DNA of 40,935 bases, taken from the NCBI GenBank assembly GCA_963603285.1, contig CAVCMG010000025.1, positions 1 to 40,935 of the forward strand, in the 5' to 3' direction. The stretch's first letter is position 1. Every line of letters begins with the position of its first letter. The notes under the pieces are model-generated. The model was given only the letters and a program-made list of their open reading frames with translations, was not told where the DNA came from and searched no databases. Below, one piece after another: positions 8,337-15,622 of the stretch. The position numbers were made by a program, and so were the translations under genes. Origin of the DNA: UBA11957 sp963603285. Its GTDB lineage: Bacteria > Bacillota > Clostridia > Lachnospirales > Lachnospiraceae.

Positions 8337-8400
8337 TAAGAAACGGGTTTTCACTGGGTAGGGATTATTCCTGACAGGACTTGCTCGTTTCTTTTTTTAT
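8337..8400 (+). ncRNA. candidate small RNA of about 60 nt with its own promoter and terminator
   Basis: Transcription from the promoter at 8302 would start near 8337. AAGAAACG (8338-8345) pairs with CGTTTCTT (8386-8393), which runs into TTTTTAT, closing a 40-nt loop (GGGTTTTCACTGGGTAGG, ATTATTCC, TGACAGGAC and so on). No start codon with ribosome binding site is inside. It matches no RNA family I can name. The position just ahead of a type III toxin-antitoxin locus may be chance. The AT-rich stretch 8401-8474 behind it holds one further weak hairpin (AAAGAG 8405, CTCTTT 8434) and nothing else I can identify. Confidence 0.55.
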
Positions 8401-8474
8401 TTCTAAAGAGATTATTTCAATAGCATGAATGCTCTCTTTCAGGCAGATAAATACAGCCCAATAATAATTTTTCG

Positions 8475-8500
8475 ACTAAAAAAAAGAAACTTTTTTTAGT
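8475..8500. repeat. A/T-rich inverted repeat upstream of the antitoxin promoter
   Basis: ACTAAAAAAA (8475-8484) and TTTTTTTAGT (8491-8500) are perfect complements around the 6-nt loop AGAAAC. It ends 7 bp before the antitoxin -35 box, so it could stop read-through transcription in either direction or serve as a binding site. Confidence 0.55.
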
Positions 8501-8507
8501 AAAAGCC

Positions 8508-8536
8508 TTGCATTTTCTTATTCTATTGCATATAAT
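8508..8536 (+). promoter_or_regulatory. promoter of the type III antitoxin RNA
   Basis: TTGCAT (8508-8513), 17 bp and TATAAT (8531-8536). The predicted start is near 8543, exactly at the first antitoxin hairpin. Confidence 0.8.
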
Positions 8537-8565
8537 AAAAACACAGATAGTCACATCTGTATTCT

Positions 8566-8637
8566 GGTTAGAGTATCCAGATAAAATACTCGGTTAGAAG
8601 CGGTTAGATTGTCCAGTTAAAACAGTCGTTTAACAGT
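8566..8637 (+). repeat. two 36-nt antitoxin repeats with covarying stems
   Basis: The units agree at 27 of 36 positions. Within the stem, repeat 1 pairs GAGTAT with ATACTC and repeat 2 pairs GATTGT with ACAGTC. An A-T pair becomes G-C and a G-C pair becomes T.G, so two of the differences on each side compensate. That is direct evidence for a conserved RNA hairpin. Confidence 0.8.
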
Positions 8638-8676
8638 AGTGGGTGGGATAGATACTCCACCCACTTTTTAACTTTT
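8638..8676 (+). terminator. terminator between antitoxin RNA and toxin gene
   Basis: AGTGGGTGG (8638-8646) pairs with CCACCCACT (8657-8665) around a 10-nt loop, followed by TTTTAACTTTTT. In type III systems this terminator lets only a fraction of transcripts reach the toxin gene, keeping antitoxin in excess. Confidence 0.88.
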
Positions 8677-8696
8677 TACTTACCAGAGGAGGTTTT

Positions 8697-9224
8697 ATGA
8701 ACTGGTATGTTGTAGATAAAAACTATATACAGTATTTGTCTCGCTTTGATTCTCATGTCGGATATGCAGAGTATGGAGAGCGTTTAAAACTCCATGTTGG
8801 AATTCTTCTTACTATTCAATCTTTTCACTACTACGTTCCCATTTCTTCCGCCAAATCCAAGCACCATAAAATGTCCAACAGCTTAGATTTCCATAAACTT
8901 CAAGATAAAACTGACGGATATTTATATGCCGTTTTGAATCTCAATAATATGATTCCCGTTCCTGATTTCTGTATCCAGCAATTAAAATACAATCAGATCG
9001 ATCATTTTCGTATATTCAAAACTGAAAAAGAAAAGACCGACTACATTTATCTTTTACAAAAAGAAAAAAAGTTAATCGATGATATACAAGAGCTTTTGCA
9101 GACCAAGGCGCTAAAACTATATAAAAAATGCGTAACCTCCCCTGACTCTGCTCTTGCTACCAGATGTTGTGACTTTAAACTTTTAGAAGAAAAATGTATG
9201 TCCTATTCTTTTATTATAAAATAA
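8697..9224 (+). CDS. type III toxin, ToxN/AbiQ family endoribonuclease
   Basis: 175 residues, matching ToxN (about 170). The N-terminus MNWYVVDKNYIQYLSRFD, the segment HVGILLTIQSFHYYVPISSAKSKH, a central NLNNMIPVP and the C-terminal LLEEKCMSY correspond to the ToxN/AbiQ pattern (KYIKYL, YLAPLTSPKKKH, NLKFMIPI, LLEEKY as I recall them). Such toxins cut RNA at A-rich sites and, when freed, arrest growth or abort phage infection; the antitoxin is the RNA directly upstream. AGAGGAGG 5 bases before the ATG is very strong, fitting control at the terminator, not at translation initiation. The gene is more AT-rich than its neighbours, a sign of transfer. Confidence 0.9.
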   Translation: MNWYVVDKNYIQYLSRFDSHVGYAEYGERLKLHVGILLTIQSFHYYVPISSAKSKHHKMSNSLDFHKLQDKTDGYLYAVLNLNNMIPVPDFCIQQLKYNQIDHFRIFKTEKEKTDYIYLLQKEKKLIDDIQELLQTKALKLYKKCVTSPDSALATRCCDFKLLEEKCMSYSFIIK

Positions 9225-9258
9225 CAGCAGCATTTATGTCATGCCCACCGGCTTGCCT

Positions 9259-10473
9259 TTATGCCGCAAGAGCTCTCGAAACATATATTTTCCGCAAAAT
9301 CAAGGCCAGCACTACGGCTATTCCCAGATGCACCAGTATCCCGGCCGCCGGCAGATCGATGATAAAAGGCCCTATCCGGTAATCCATAAAGGTGGCCAGA
9401 CACCGCTTCAGATCCAGCAGCCGGACCATCGCCAGCGCCAGCACATGGTTAAACAGTCTGCTTTCTTTCGAAAACGGAATAAAGACAGGAACAAGCATCG
9501 CCGTAAACAAAAGCGCCATCGTACCTATGCTCGATCTGGTCAGTGCCGAGAAAAACAGCACCACTGTCGTTTCAAAGAAGCAGAACGCCATGCACAGCGC
9601 CAGATACAATAGCAGATACTGTCCCAGATTCATGCTGCTGCAGATGGCACTGTCCAGTAGCTGCACCGGAAGCGTCAGCCCGCGCATACCTATGGTAACA
9701 TACAGCCATACGCAGGAAATCACATATCCCGTCAGTACATACGCAAAGCTGAAGCCATACGCAGCCCGTATCTTTGCACCGATCAGCCTGCGCTGTCCAT
9801 GCTTTGTCGCAAGGAGCAGTCCCTCGATGCCCTGTTCACGCTCTCCGGCAAACATCGGTGCCAGACAGACGATCAGCACAAACAGCAGATAAAATCCGAC
9901 GCCAAAGACCGTGCCATACTGTCCGGCAACCGAGGTATCGCCCCAGGCAAAGGGCGTTTTTACCGATTCTGCTTTCTTCACCCAGTACGCCTTTTCCGCC
10001 GGTGTGTAATTGCCGAAGGAAAAATCCTGATCGACGTAATCCTTTACCCGCTGCACACGCCGCTCATAAAACTGCGCGCCGTTTTTAATATCCACTTTGG
10101 ATAAGATATCCTGCTGATAGAGCCCATCCCCGATCGGCTGGTAACTGTTCAGCAAAAACTGGTACAGACTGCCGTATTTTCCCACAAAATACAGATACCC
10201 CTCATCCGAATTGGGATCGATGCCACTGTCCTGTATTTCCTGTAAAATTCCCGTCAGATACGGCTCGGTCAGTTCTGCCGTCTGACTTTTTGCCATCTCC
10301 TCGCGATACTGCATCGCCGCAACACCCTGCAGCTCTTTATTCTCCTGATCGATATATTCCGAATCGTTCACCACCGGATAGATCGTCGTGATCATCAGGA
10401 TCACATAACCGACAAGCATGGCGATCAGATTTACCTTTCTTTGCAACAGCTTTTTTATTTCATATCGAAACAT
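9259..10473 (-). CDS. ABC-2 type transporter permease
   Basis: 404 residues with the start at MFRYEIKKLLQRK. A longer frame upstream lacks a ribosome binding site and would overlap the ATPase gene. One transmembrane segment near residues 18-38 is followed by a large extracytoplasmic loop (about 40-190) and a block of about five C-terminal segments, the usual ABC2-family layout in Firmicutes. It pairs with the ATPase encoded 22 bp upstream. Substrate unknown; related sigma/ABC cassettes in Lachnospiraceae are uncharacterised. It ends 35 bp from the toxin gene stop, convergent, with no clear terminator between. Confidence 0.85.
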   Translation of the reverse strand: MFRYEIKKLLQRKVNLIAMLVGYVILMITTIYPVVNDSEYIDQENKELQGVAAMQYREEMAKSQTAELTEPYLTGILQEIQDSGIDPNSDEGYLYFVGKYGSLYQFLLNSYQPIGDGLYQQDILSKVDIKNGAQFYERRVQRVKDYVDQDFSFGNYTPAEKAYWVKKAESVKTPFAWGDTSVAGQYGTVFGVGFYLLFVLIVCLAPMFAGEREQGIEGLLLATKHGQRRLIGAKIRAAYGFSFAYVLTGYVISCVWLYVTIGMRGLTLPVQLLDSAICSSMNLGQYLLLYLALCMAFCFFETTVVLFFSALTRSSIGTMALLFTAMLVPVFIPFSKESRLFNHVLALAMVRLLDLKRCLATFMDYRIGPFIIDLPAAGILVHLGIAVVLALILRKIYVSRALAA

Positions 10474-10495
10474 TCCTGTTTTCCTTCCCTGTATA

Positions 10496-11242
10496 TTATT
10501 TTTCTGCATCTTCCGCAAATTCTTCCATATAAAAAGCTTCCAGATCCATCCCGATATCCTCAAGCGTTCCATCGTAGATAAACTGGCCATCCTTCATCAT
10601 AAGGATCCGATCTGCCATATGCTCCACATCGGATACGATATGTGTGGACAGGATAACGATGCTGTCCCTTCCCAGCTCCCGGAGCAGCTCCCGGAAACGC
10701 ACACGCTCCTTCGGATCCAGCCCCGCCGTCGGCTCGTCCAGGATCAGAAGCTTCGGATCATTCAGTACCGCCTGCGCAATCCCCAGCCGCTGTTTCATAC
10801 CGCCGGAATAGGTACGGATCTTTTTATCCGCCACATGCTCCAGATTGACCTGCGCCAGCAGCTTCTTACATTTCCGCCGGGCTGCGGATGGCTGGATACC
10901 CTTTAAGGCCGCCATATACATCAGAAAATCCCGGCCGGTAAACTCCGGATAATAGCCAAAATTCTGCGGCAGATACCCCAGGATATCCCGGTACATTTCA
11001 TCGGAAACCTGCAGATCATCAAACGAAATCGTTCCGCTGGATGGTTTTAATACCCCGCAGATCATCCGGAGCAGCGTCGTTTTTCCGGCACCGTTGGCTC
11101 CCAAAAGCCCCGTAACCCCCGGCTTAAGCGTTACCGATACCCGGTCTACCGCGATCTTATTTCCTCTCCTGTCCTTTTTTGCCCCCACAGACCACATCTG
11201 GTTGGCATATTGCTTTGATACTCTGTCTAACCTAAGTTCCAT
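10496..11242 (-). CDS. ABC transporter ATP-binding protein
   Basis: 248 residues from the ATG at 11242, preceded by GGAGAGG. Walker A is GANGAGKTT, the Q-loop is in GYLPQNFGYYPEFTG, the signature is YSGGMKQRLGIAQAVL, Walker B is LLILDEPTAGLDP and the switch His is in LSTHIVSDVEH. All catalytic elements are present. It energises the ABC-2 permease encoded next. The same frame is open without a stop back to 11827, through the sigma-factor remnant, so gene finders may report one 443-residue fusion. I think the internal ATG is the real start because the family begins there and has its own ribosome binding site. Confidence 0.88.
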   Translation of the reverse strand: MELRLDRVSKQYANQMWSVGAKKDRRGNKIAVDRVSVTLKPGVTGLLGANGAGKTTLLRMICGVLKPSSGTISFDDLQVSDEMYRDILGYLPQNFGYYPEFTGRDFLMYMAALKGIQPSAARRKCKKLLAQVNLEHVADKKIRTYSGGMKQRLGIAQAVLNDPKLLILDEPTAGLDPKERVRFRELLRELGRDSIVILSTHIVSDVEHMADRILMMKDGQFIYDGTLEDIGMDLEAFYMEEFAEDAEK

Positions 11243-11595
11243 ACGACATCCTCTCCATCCTTCATATACAATACGGCCTCCCGGACCGTTACTGCAACCA
11301 GAAAAAGCATAAGCAGCCACACCATACCGGCATTTACCTGCCCATTTGACTGCATAACCTCTCCAAACGACGGCAGCAGACAGGCGATCATCGTGATACC
11401 GGCACAGCCGTAAATGCTTTCCCGTGCATGCCATTTTCTGGTCAGCCACAGGCAGCCGTTCACATTCAGAAGATACGGAATACCCACCAGACCAACGGTC
11501 AGCATCGGATCCACCTGCAGGTATTTCCGAAAGATCACGCCTCCTCCCAGAAGCACAAGCAGACTGATACCTCCCAGAATCAGCATTCTCGCCAT
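11227..11595 (-). pseudogene. C-terminal part of a membrane protein, N-terminus lost
   Basis: Frame +1 relative to the sigma remnant codes about four hydrophobic segments (ILGGISLLVLLGGGV, LTVGLVGIPYLL, ITMIACLL, VWLLMLFLVAVTV), ending 16 bases inside the ATPase gene. In intact Lachnospiraceae loci of this kind, a membrane protein of anti-sigma type sits between an ECF sigma factor and the ABC genes. Here its beginning is missing and the frame fuses into the sigma gene. An ATG at 11595 could still start a shortened protein. I do not recognise the family. Confidence 0.5.
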
Positions 11596-11827
11596 CCGAA
11601 GCGTCCGCAGGGTCCAGCTCCAGATTCGGAAGTTTCCGCCAGGCATCCACACAGAGATTTCTGGCGATTGTATACAGATAGGCCATCTCTTTACCCGTAT
11701 CCTCGTACCTGTGGCTCTGCCAGAACTTCAGAAACGTCTCCTGTACAATATCCTCTGCCAGATACCGGTCTTTTGTTTTCATATAGCAGTAACGCAGAAG
11801 CTTCTCGTACTGTTCCTTCAGATCCAT
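11596..11827 (-). pseudogene. truncated ECF sigma factor (region 2 only)
   Basis: ATG at 11827 with AGAGGAGGAAG 6 bases upstream. The first 65 residues are a clear sigma-70 region 2 (YCYMKTKDRYLAEDIVQETF and MAYLYTIARNLCVDAWRK). Region 4, needed to read the -35 box, is absent. After WRKLPNLELDPAD the frame passes into sequence whose other frame codes the membrane protein. A deletion between the two genes explains this. The product should not work as a normal ECF sigma factor. Confidence 0.7.
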
Positions 11828-11921
11828 GTATGACTTCCTCCTCTGTATAGTTTAACGTATGAAGGGGATGGTTTGTGCGCATGAGAATAATTTTTCCAAA
11901 AACAACTACACTATAAGAAAA

Positions 11922-11980
11922 GACGTCCCTTTTCTCCGACACAACGGCTTCTGACCACCACATCGGGAAAAAGGACGTCC
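11922..11980 (-). terminator. terminator of the flavin oxidoreductase gene
   Basis: GACGTCCCTTTTCTCCGA (11922-11939) and TCGGGAAAAAGGACGTC (11963-11979) pair with small bulges. On the minus strand the stem runs into TTTTCTTATAG. Confidence 0.65.
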
Positions 11981-12000
11981 CTGCTTATCTTTCGTTTACA

Positions 12001-13095
12001 TTATCTGTTTTTAAACACCGTACAGTAATTACCCTCTGGCGTCCGGCATTTCGAACAATGCACACATCTGGCCGGTTTATGATCCCCGTCGATCCAGCGT
12101 TTTACAAGTCCCGGTTCACTCAAAAGCGGTCTGGAAAATCCAAACATGGCTATGCCGCATTCCTCCAGCTGGTTTTCCATAGCCTCCGGCGCACGGTTCC
12201 CTCCGGTTAAGATCACCGGTATCTGCACTTTCTCTGCGATCTTTTGGGCATATTCCAAAAAGTAACCATTTTTTTCAATCTTACATCCGTCAAATTCCTG
12301 CCCGGTCATTTTTTCAGCCTTTCCATGGACATTTCCGGATACCTCGATCGCATCTATGCCGATTTCTTCCAGATGCTGACAGACCTGCAAAACATCTGCA
12401 AATGTCAGACCTCCCTCAAAAAATTCAGAACAGGTAATCTTAATAAGGATCGGGAAATCCTTTCCCACTGCTTCACGGACAGCTGCATAGACCTCATCCA
12501 GAAAACGTTCTCTGCCGGCAAGCGTTTGGCCATAAGCATCCTGCCGGTTGTTGTAATACGGACTCAGAAACTGATTCAGCAGATACGAATGTCCGGCATG
12601 CAGTTCGACAGCATCAAATCCGCTTTTCTTTACCCGGACAGCTGCCTTTCTGTAATATTCGATCATCTCCTGGATATCTTCTGCTGTCATCGGCTGTCCG
12701 GTTACTCCGGTTGCCTTATCGGTAACATCTCCCGGAGCCAGAATCGTTCTCTCGTTTACGCGATACGTTGTCTTTGTACTGCCGTAAGCGATCTGCATCA
12801 TGATCTTTGAACCATAGCTATGTACCATCTCCGTCAGTTTCTGATAATCTTCCACAAAACAGTCGTCATAGATGCCCATCATACCCTGATTTGGCTCTCC
12901 ATCTTTTGTAATTCTGGCATACCCGGTACAGATCAATCCTACCTGTCCCTCTGCCAGTTTTCTATATACGTCATACTGCGCCTCCGTCATATGTCCTTCC
13001 GGCGTGGAGATACCTTCCCATGTTGCGCTTCGCAATATACGGTTTTTCAAAGTCAGACCTGTATTTCCCAGGGTATACGTGTCAAATATCTTCAT
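12001..13095 (-). CDS. NADH:flavin oxidoreductase, Old Yellow Enzyme family
   Basis: 364 residues forming an FMN-binding TIM barrel. Characteristic segments are NRILRSATWEG near residue 18, the HAGHSYLLNQFLSPYYNNR substrate/FMN motif near 174-192, RFLDEVYAAVREAVG, ILIKITCSE, the FMN phosphate site LTGGNR and MFGFSRPLLSEP. The short C-terminal Cys motif CVHCSKC...C (about 342-356) resembles the Fe-S motif of 2,4-dienoyl-CoA reductase-type OYEs, but the second flavin domain of those proteins is absent. The role is probably reduction of an enone; substrate unknown. A single-gene unit with its own promoter and terminator. Confidence 0.88.
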   Translation of the reverse strand: MKIFDTYTLGNTGLTLKNRILRSATWEGISTPEGHMTEAQYDVYRKLAEGQVGLICTGYARITKDGEPNQGMMGIYDDCFVEDYQKLTEMVHSYGSKIMMQIAYGSTKTTYRVNERTILAPGDVTDKATGVTGQPMTAEDIQEMIEYYRKAAVRVKKSGFDAVELHAGHSYLLNQFLSPYYNNRQDAYGQTLAGRERFLDEVYAAVREAVGKDFPILIKITCSEFFEGGLTFADVLQVCQHLEEIGIDAIEVSGNVHGKAEKMTGQEFDGCKIEKNGYFLEYAQKIAEKVQIPVILTGGNRAPEAMENQLEECGIAMFGFSRPLLSEPGLVKRWIDGDHKPARCVHCSKCRTPEGNYCTVFKNR

Positions 13096-13129
13096 ACTGC
13101 ACCTCTCCTCCTATTACTTATTTAACGAA

Positions 13130-13158
13130 ATCATACTATTTTACAGAAGATTCGGCAA
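13130..13158 (-). promoter_or_regulatory. promoter of the flavin oxidoreductase gene
   Basis: On the minus strand TTGCCG (13153-13158), 17 bp and TATGAT (13130-13135), with AGGAGGAGAGG before the ATG at 13095. Confidence 0.6.
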
Positions 13159-13210
13159 GTATTATGTACTAAAACACTTTACAATATTTCTGTTATGAAA
13201 AGCAGCTGCT

Positions 13211-13963
13211 TCAAATATATCTTTTTATAAATGCAAACAATTCACGGTTCGTTTTGCTGTTGACTTCCTCGGCCTCGAAATATTCCGGCAGGGGCATGCC
13301 CGGCTGACATTCTCCGCAGATATCAATGCCCAGAATATCCGCCTGCGTCAGCAGCGGCAATAACAGCTGCTCCAGCATGGCCAGAGACATATCTCCCTGA
13401 TTCCAGTTTGTTTCCGCATAGTTTTCCCCCAGCACATCCTTATCAATGGAAATGTACACCGGAAGATCTCTTTTTATCTTTGCGAGTTTTTCTCTCCCCG
13501 CATTGTGCTTCAATTCCTCCGCAGAAAATGTAAGCAGCCTGTCCTTATGTGCACAGCTGATCTGGTCGATATCCCTCTGCTGCGGGCCGATCAGCACCAG
13601 CTGCCGCAGTCTGTCGTTCATATCCAGCACATGGCCCGCCCAGTCTCCGCAACTCATCATCCCCTCAATCAGGGGCTTTTGCATATCCGTGTGATGGTCA
13701 AACAGAACCATTGAAAAATCCTGCCGGATATGGTCTGTGATGATCCCCGTGACATAATGATAATTTCCCGAGTCCAGAAAATGTATGCCGCAGATCCCGT
13801 ATGGCTGTATGCGGTTCCATATCTGCTCCCTGGCCTCAGCGGAGCAATACAGGTCGCACCCCGTAATGTCCGCGCAGTCCAGCCAGTGCAGCGTGTTTTT
13901 CTCCGGTATGTTTTCATCCTCATATACATGGGAAAAATCCAAGATCAAATGGTTCGTTGTCAT
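13211..13963 (-). CDS. arginase/ureohydrolase family protein
   Basis: 250 residues, somewhat shorter than true arginases (about 300). The Mn2-binding pattern is present: LFDHHTD gives D89, H91 and D93, and ISIDKD gives D174 and D176. H69 in DSGNYHYV can replace the GGDHS histidine. Substrate loops differ from arginase and agmatinase, so it may act on another guanidino compound or formimino group. It begins 3 bp after the ABC exporter gene stop and is the last gene of the lysR-ABC-ABC operon, an unusual partner for an exporter. Function is not assigned. Confidence 0.78.
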   Translation of the reverse strand: MTTNHLILDFSHVYEDENIPEKNTLHWLDCADITGCDLYCSAEAREQIWNRIQPYGICGIHFLDSGNYHYVTGIITDHIRQDFSMVLFDHHTDMQKPLIEGMMSCGDWAGHVLDMNDRLRQLVLIGPQQRDIDQISCAHKDRLLTFSAEELKHNAGREKLAKIKRDLPVYISIDKDVLGENYAETNWNQGDMSLAMLEQLLLPLLTQADILGIDICGECQPGMPLPEYFEAEEVNSKTNRELFAFIKRYI

Positions 13964-13966
13964 CGC

Positions 13967-15622
13967 TTATACCTGTATCGTCCTTCCCAGCTCTGCTGAC
14001 GTCCTGTGCGAAATGGAGATCACCGTACGGTCTCTGGCCACACGCTTTAACGCCGCCAGTACATTCTTTTCCGTCTCCGCATCAAGGTTCGCTGTAATCT
14101 CGTCCAGCAAAAGCATTTTCGGTTCTGCCACTGCCGCCCTTGCAATCGACAACAGCTGCCACTGTCCCTGCGAAAAAATCTCCGGCGTGCAGTATGTATC
14201 GTATCCACGTTCCAGACCTTCGATGGCCTCCTTTAAGCCGGTAAGCTCTGCCACCGCCCGTACCTGACTGTCCATGATCCGCTCATCATACAGCGTGATC
14301 TGATCCCGGACCGTTCCCGGCACCATATGAAAGGACTGCTCCACATAGCCAAACAGCTTACGCCGCTCCCCGGCCCGTATGGCAGCGGCCGGTACACCAT
14401 GGATCAGCACCTCACCCTGATCCGGCGCATAAAGCCCCAACAGCAGCTTTAATATGGTACTCTTTCCCGCACCGGTACGGCCAAGAAGCGTTACCTGATC
14501 CGTGTCCATAACCTTAAAATTCAGATGCTCCAGCACCACATGCTCATCATAGCCAAAGGTTACATCCTTAAATTCCACAAACGGCAGGGAGGCCCCGGAT
14601 GCTTCCTCTCCTGCTTTTTCCCGGACGATATCATCCTTCTCCTCCAGCGCCAGAAATTCATTGATCCGATGGATACCCGCCACAGCCGACTGAATCGTCT
14701 GGATCTCCATACCAAGACTTTCCACCGGCGTAAAGATCTGGGAAATATAGTTGATCACGGCCACAGCCGTTCCTGCTGACATGCCAAAGAACGTCAGCAC
14801 CGTATGATTTCCGGAGGCTGAAAGCAGCATGACAACGGCAACCACAATCGCATTCAGGATCAGGATCACAGGAGAATACACGGCATCGTAGAAATTGGTT
14901 TTCTCCATGGCCGCGTAGCTCTCGCCGATATAGGTATCATACCGCTCTTCCATATACTTTTCTCTGGCAAGGCAGTGGATCGTACGGATATTGTGCAGCG
15001 TCTCCGGTACATGACCGGACGCCCTGCCGACGGCTTTCCGGTTTTCAATCTGGGCTGCCAGCATGTTTTTCTGCACATGTCTGGTAAATCCAAATAAAAG
15101 CGGCAATAGTACAAGCAATACCACCGTAAGTCCCGGATTCTGAAACCAGATCACCACCAGAATACTGATGATCTTACATGCATCTGCAAACATACTGATA
15201 ATTCCCGATGTAAACAGATTTTCCACCGTGTCCACATCCCCAACAAAACGGGAAACCAGCGTTCCCGGTTCCTGCTTCGTCAGATTATCCGAGGTAAGAC
15301 GGACAAACTTTTCCATCAGACTGCTTCGAAGCGCATGGGTCATCTTCTGTCCAAATACTGTCAGAAAGCCTTCTCTCACCGACTCCATGATTCCGGTAAG
15401 AGCCAGCATTCCCATATACAAAAGCAATATATACACAGCCACCTGTTTTCCACCTGTGATCGTATCTACGATCCGGGCAAGGATCAGCGGAGGAATCAGC
15501 GCTGAAACCACAGCGCCCACAACGGCCAGAAAAATCCCCAGCGACAGCCATTTCTGCGCTTTTACCGTCTGCCAGATGATATGTCTGACCTGTCCTGTCT
15601 TATTTTCTTCCGGCTTCATCAT
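13967..15622 (-). CDS. ABC exporter half-transporter (TMD-NBD) with catalytic Glu, degenerate signature
   Basis: 551 residues from the first of two adjacent ATGs after GGAGG. Six transmembrane segments (about 1-310) are followed by a nucleotide-binding domain with Walker A GRTGAGKST, signature FSQGQWQLLS in place of LSGGQ, Walker B MLLLDEITANLD with the catalytic Glu, and switch His in ISISHRT. Together with the upstream half-transporter it should form a heterodimer. Its gene start overlaps that gene's end by 23 bp, so translation is coupled. Multidrug or peptide export is the usual role; substrate unknown. Confidence 0.9.
   Translation of the reverse strand: MMKPEENKTGQVRHIIWQTVKAQKWLSLGIFLAVVGAVVSALIPPLILARIVDTITGGKQVAVYILLLYMGMLALTGIMESVREGFLTVFGQKMTHALRSSLMEKFVRLTSDNLTKQEPGTLVSRFVGDVDTVENLFTSGIISMFADACKIISILVVIWFQNPGLTVVLLVLLPLLFGFTRHVQKNMLAAQIENRKAVGRASGHVPETLHNIRTIHCLAREKYMEERYDTYIGESYAAMEKTNFYDAVYSPVILILNAIVVAVVMLLSASGNHTVLTFFGMSAGTAVAVINYISQIFTPVESLGMEIQTIQSAVAGIHRINEFLALEEKDDIVREKAGEEASGASLPFVEFKDVTFGYDEHVVLEHLNFKVMDTDQVTLLGRTGAGKSTILKLLLGLYAPDQGEVLIHGVPAAAIRAGERRKLFGYVEQSFHMVPGTVRDQITLYDERIMDSQVRAVAELTGLKEAIEGLERGYDTYCTPEIFSQGQWQLLSIARAAVAEPKMLLLDEITANLDAETEKNVLAALKRVARDRTVISISHRTSAELGRTIQV

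Larger units (their letters stand above)
8543..8676 (+). ncRNA. type III antitoxin RNA (ToxI/AntiQ-like)
   Basis: A short RNA begins with hairpin ACAGAT-AGTCAC-ATCTGT (8543-8560). Two 36-nt tandem units follow (8566-8601 and 8602-8637), each with a 6-bp hairpin around the loop CCAGATAAA or CCAGTTAAA. A terminator then precedes the toxin gene. This layout, with repeats, leaky terminator and endoribonuclease gene, is the hallmark of type III systems, where RNA pseudoknots released by the toxin wrap and inhibit it. The ToxI and AntiQ RNAs of the known systems have repeats of similar length. The toxin-binding fold is inferred, not shown. Confidence 0.82.

Noticed and set aside
8543..8637. Riboswitch or T-box leader for the gene at 8697
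   Set aside because: The tandem 36-nt repeats, the promoter directly at the first hairpin and the ToxN-like product fit a type III antitoxin; no T-box or known aptamer core is present.
10474..10590. N-terminal extension of the ABC-2 permease
   Set aside because: It overlaps the ATPase coding end and has no ribosome binding site; MFRYEIKK is the normal family start.
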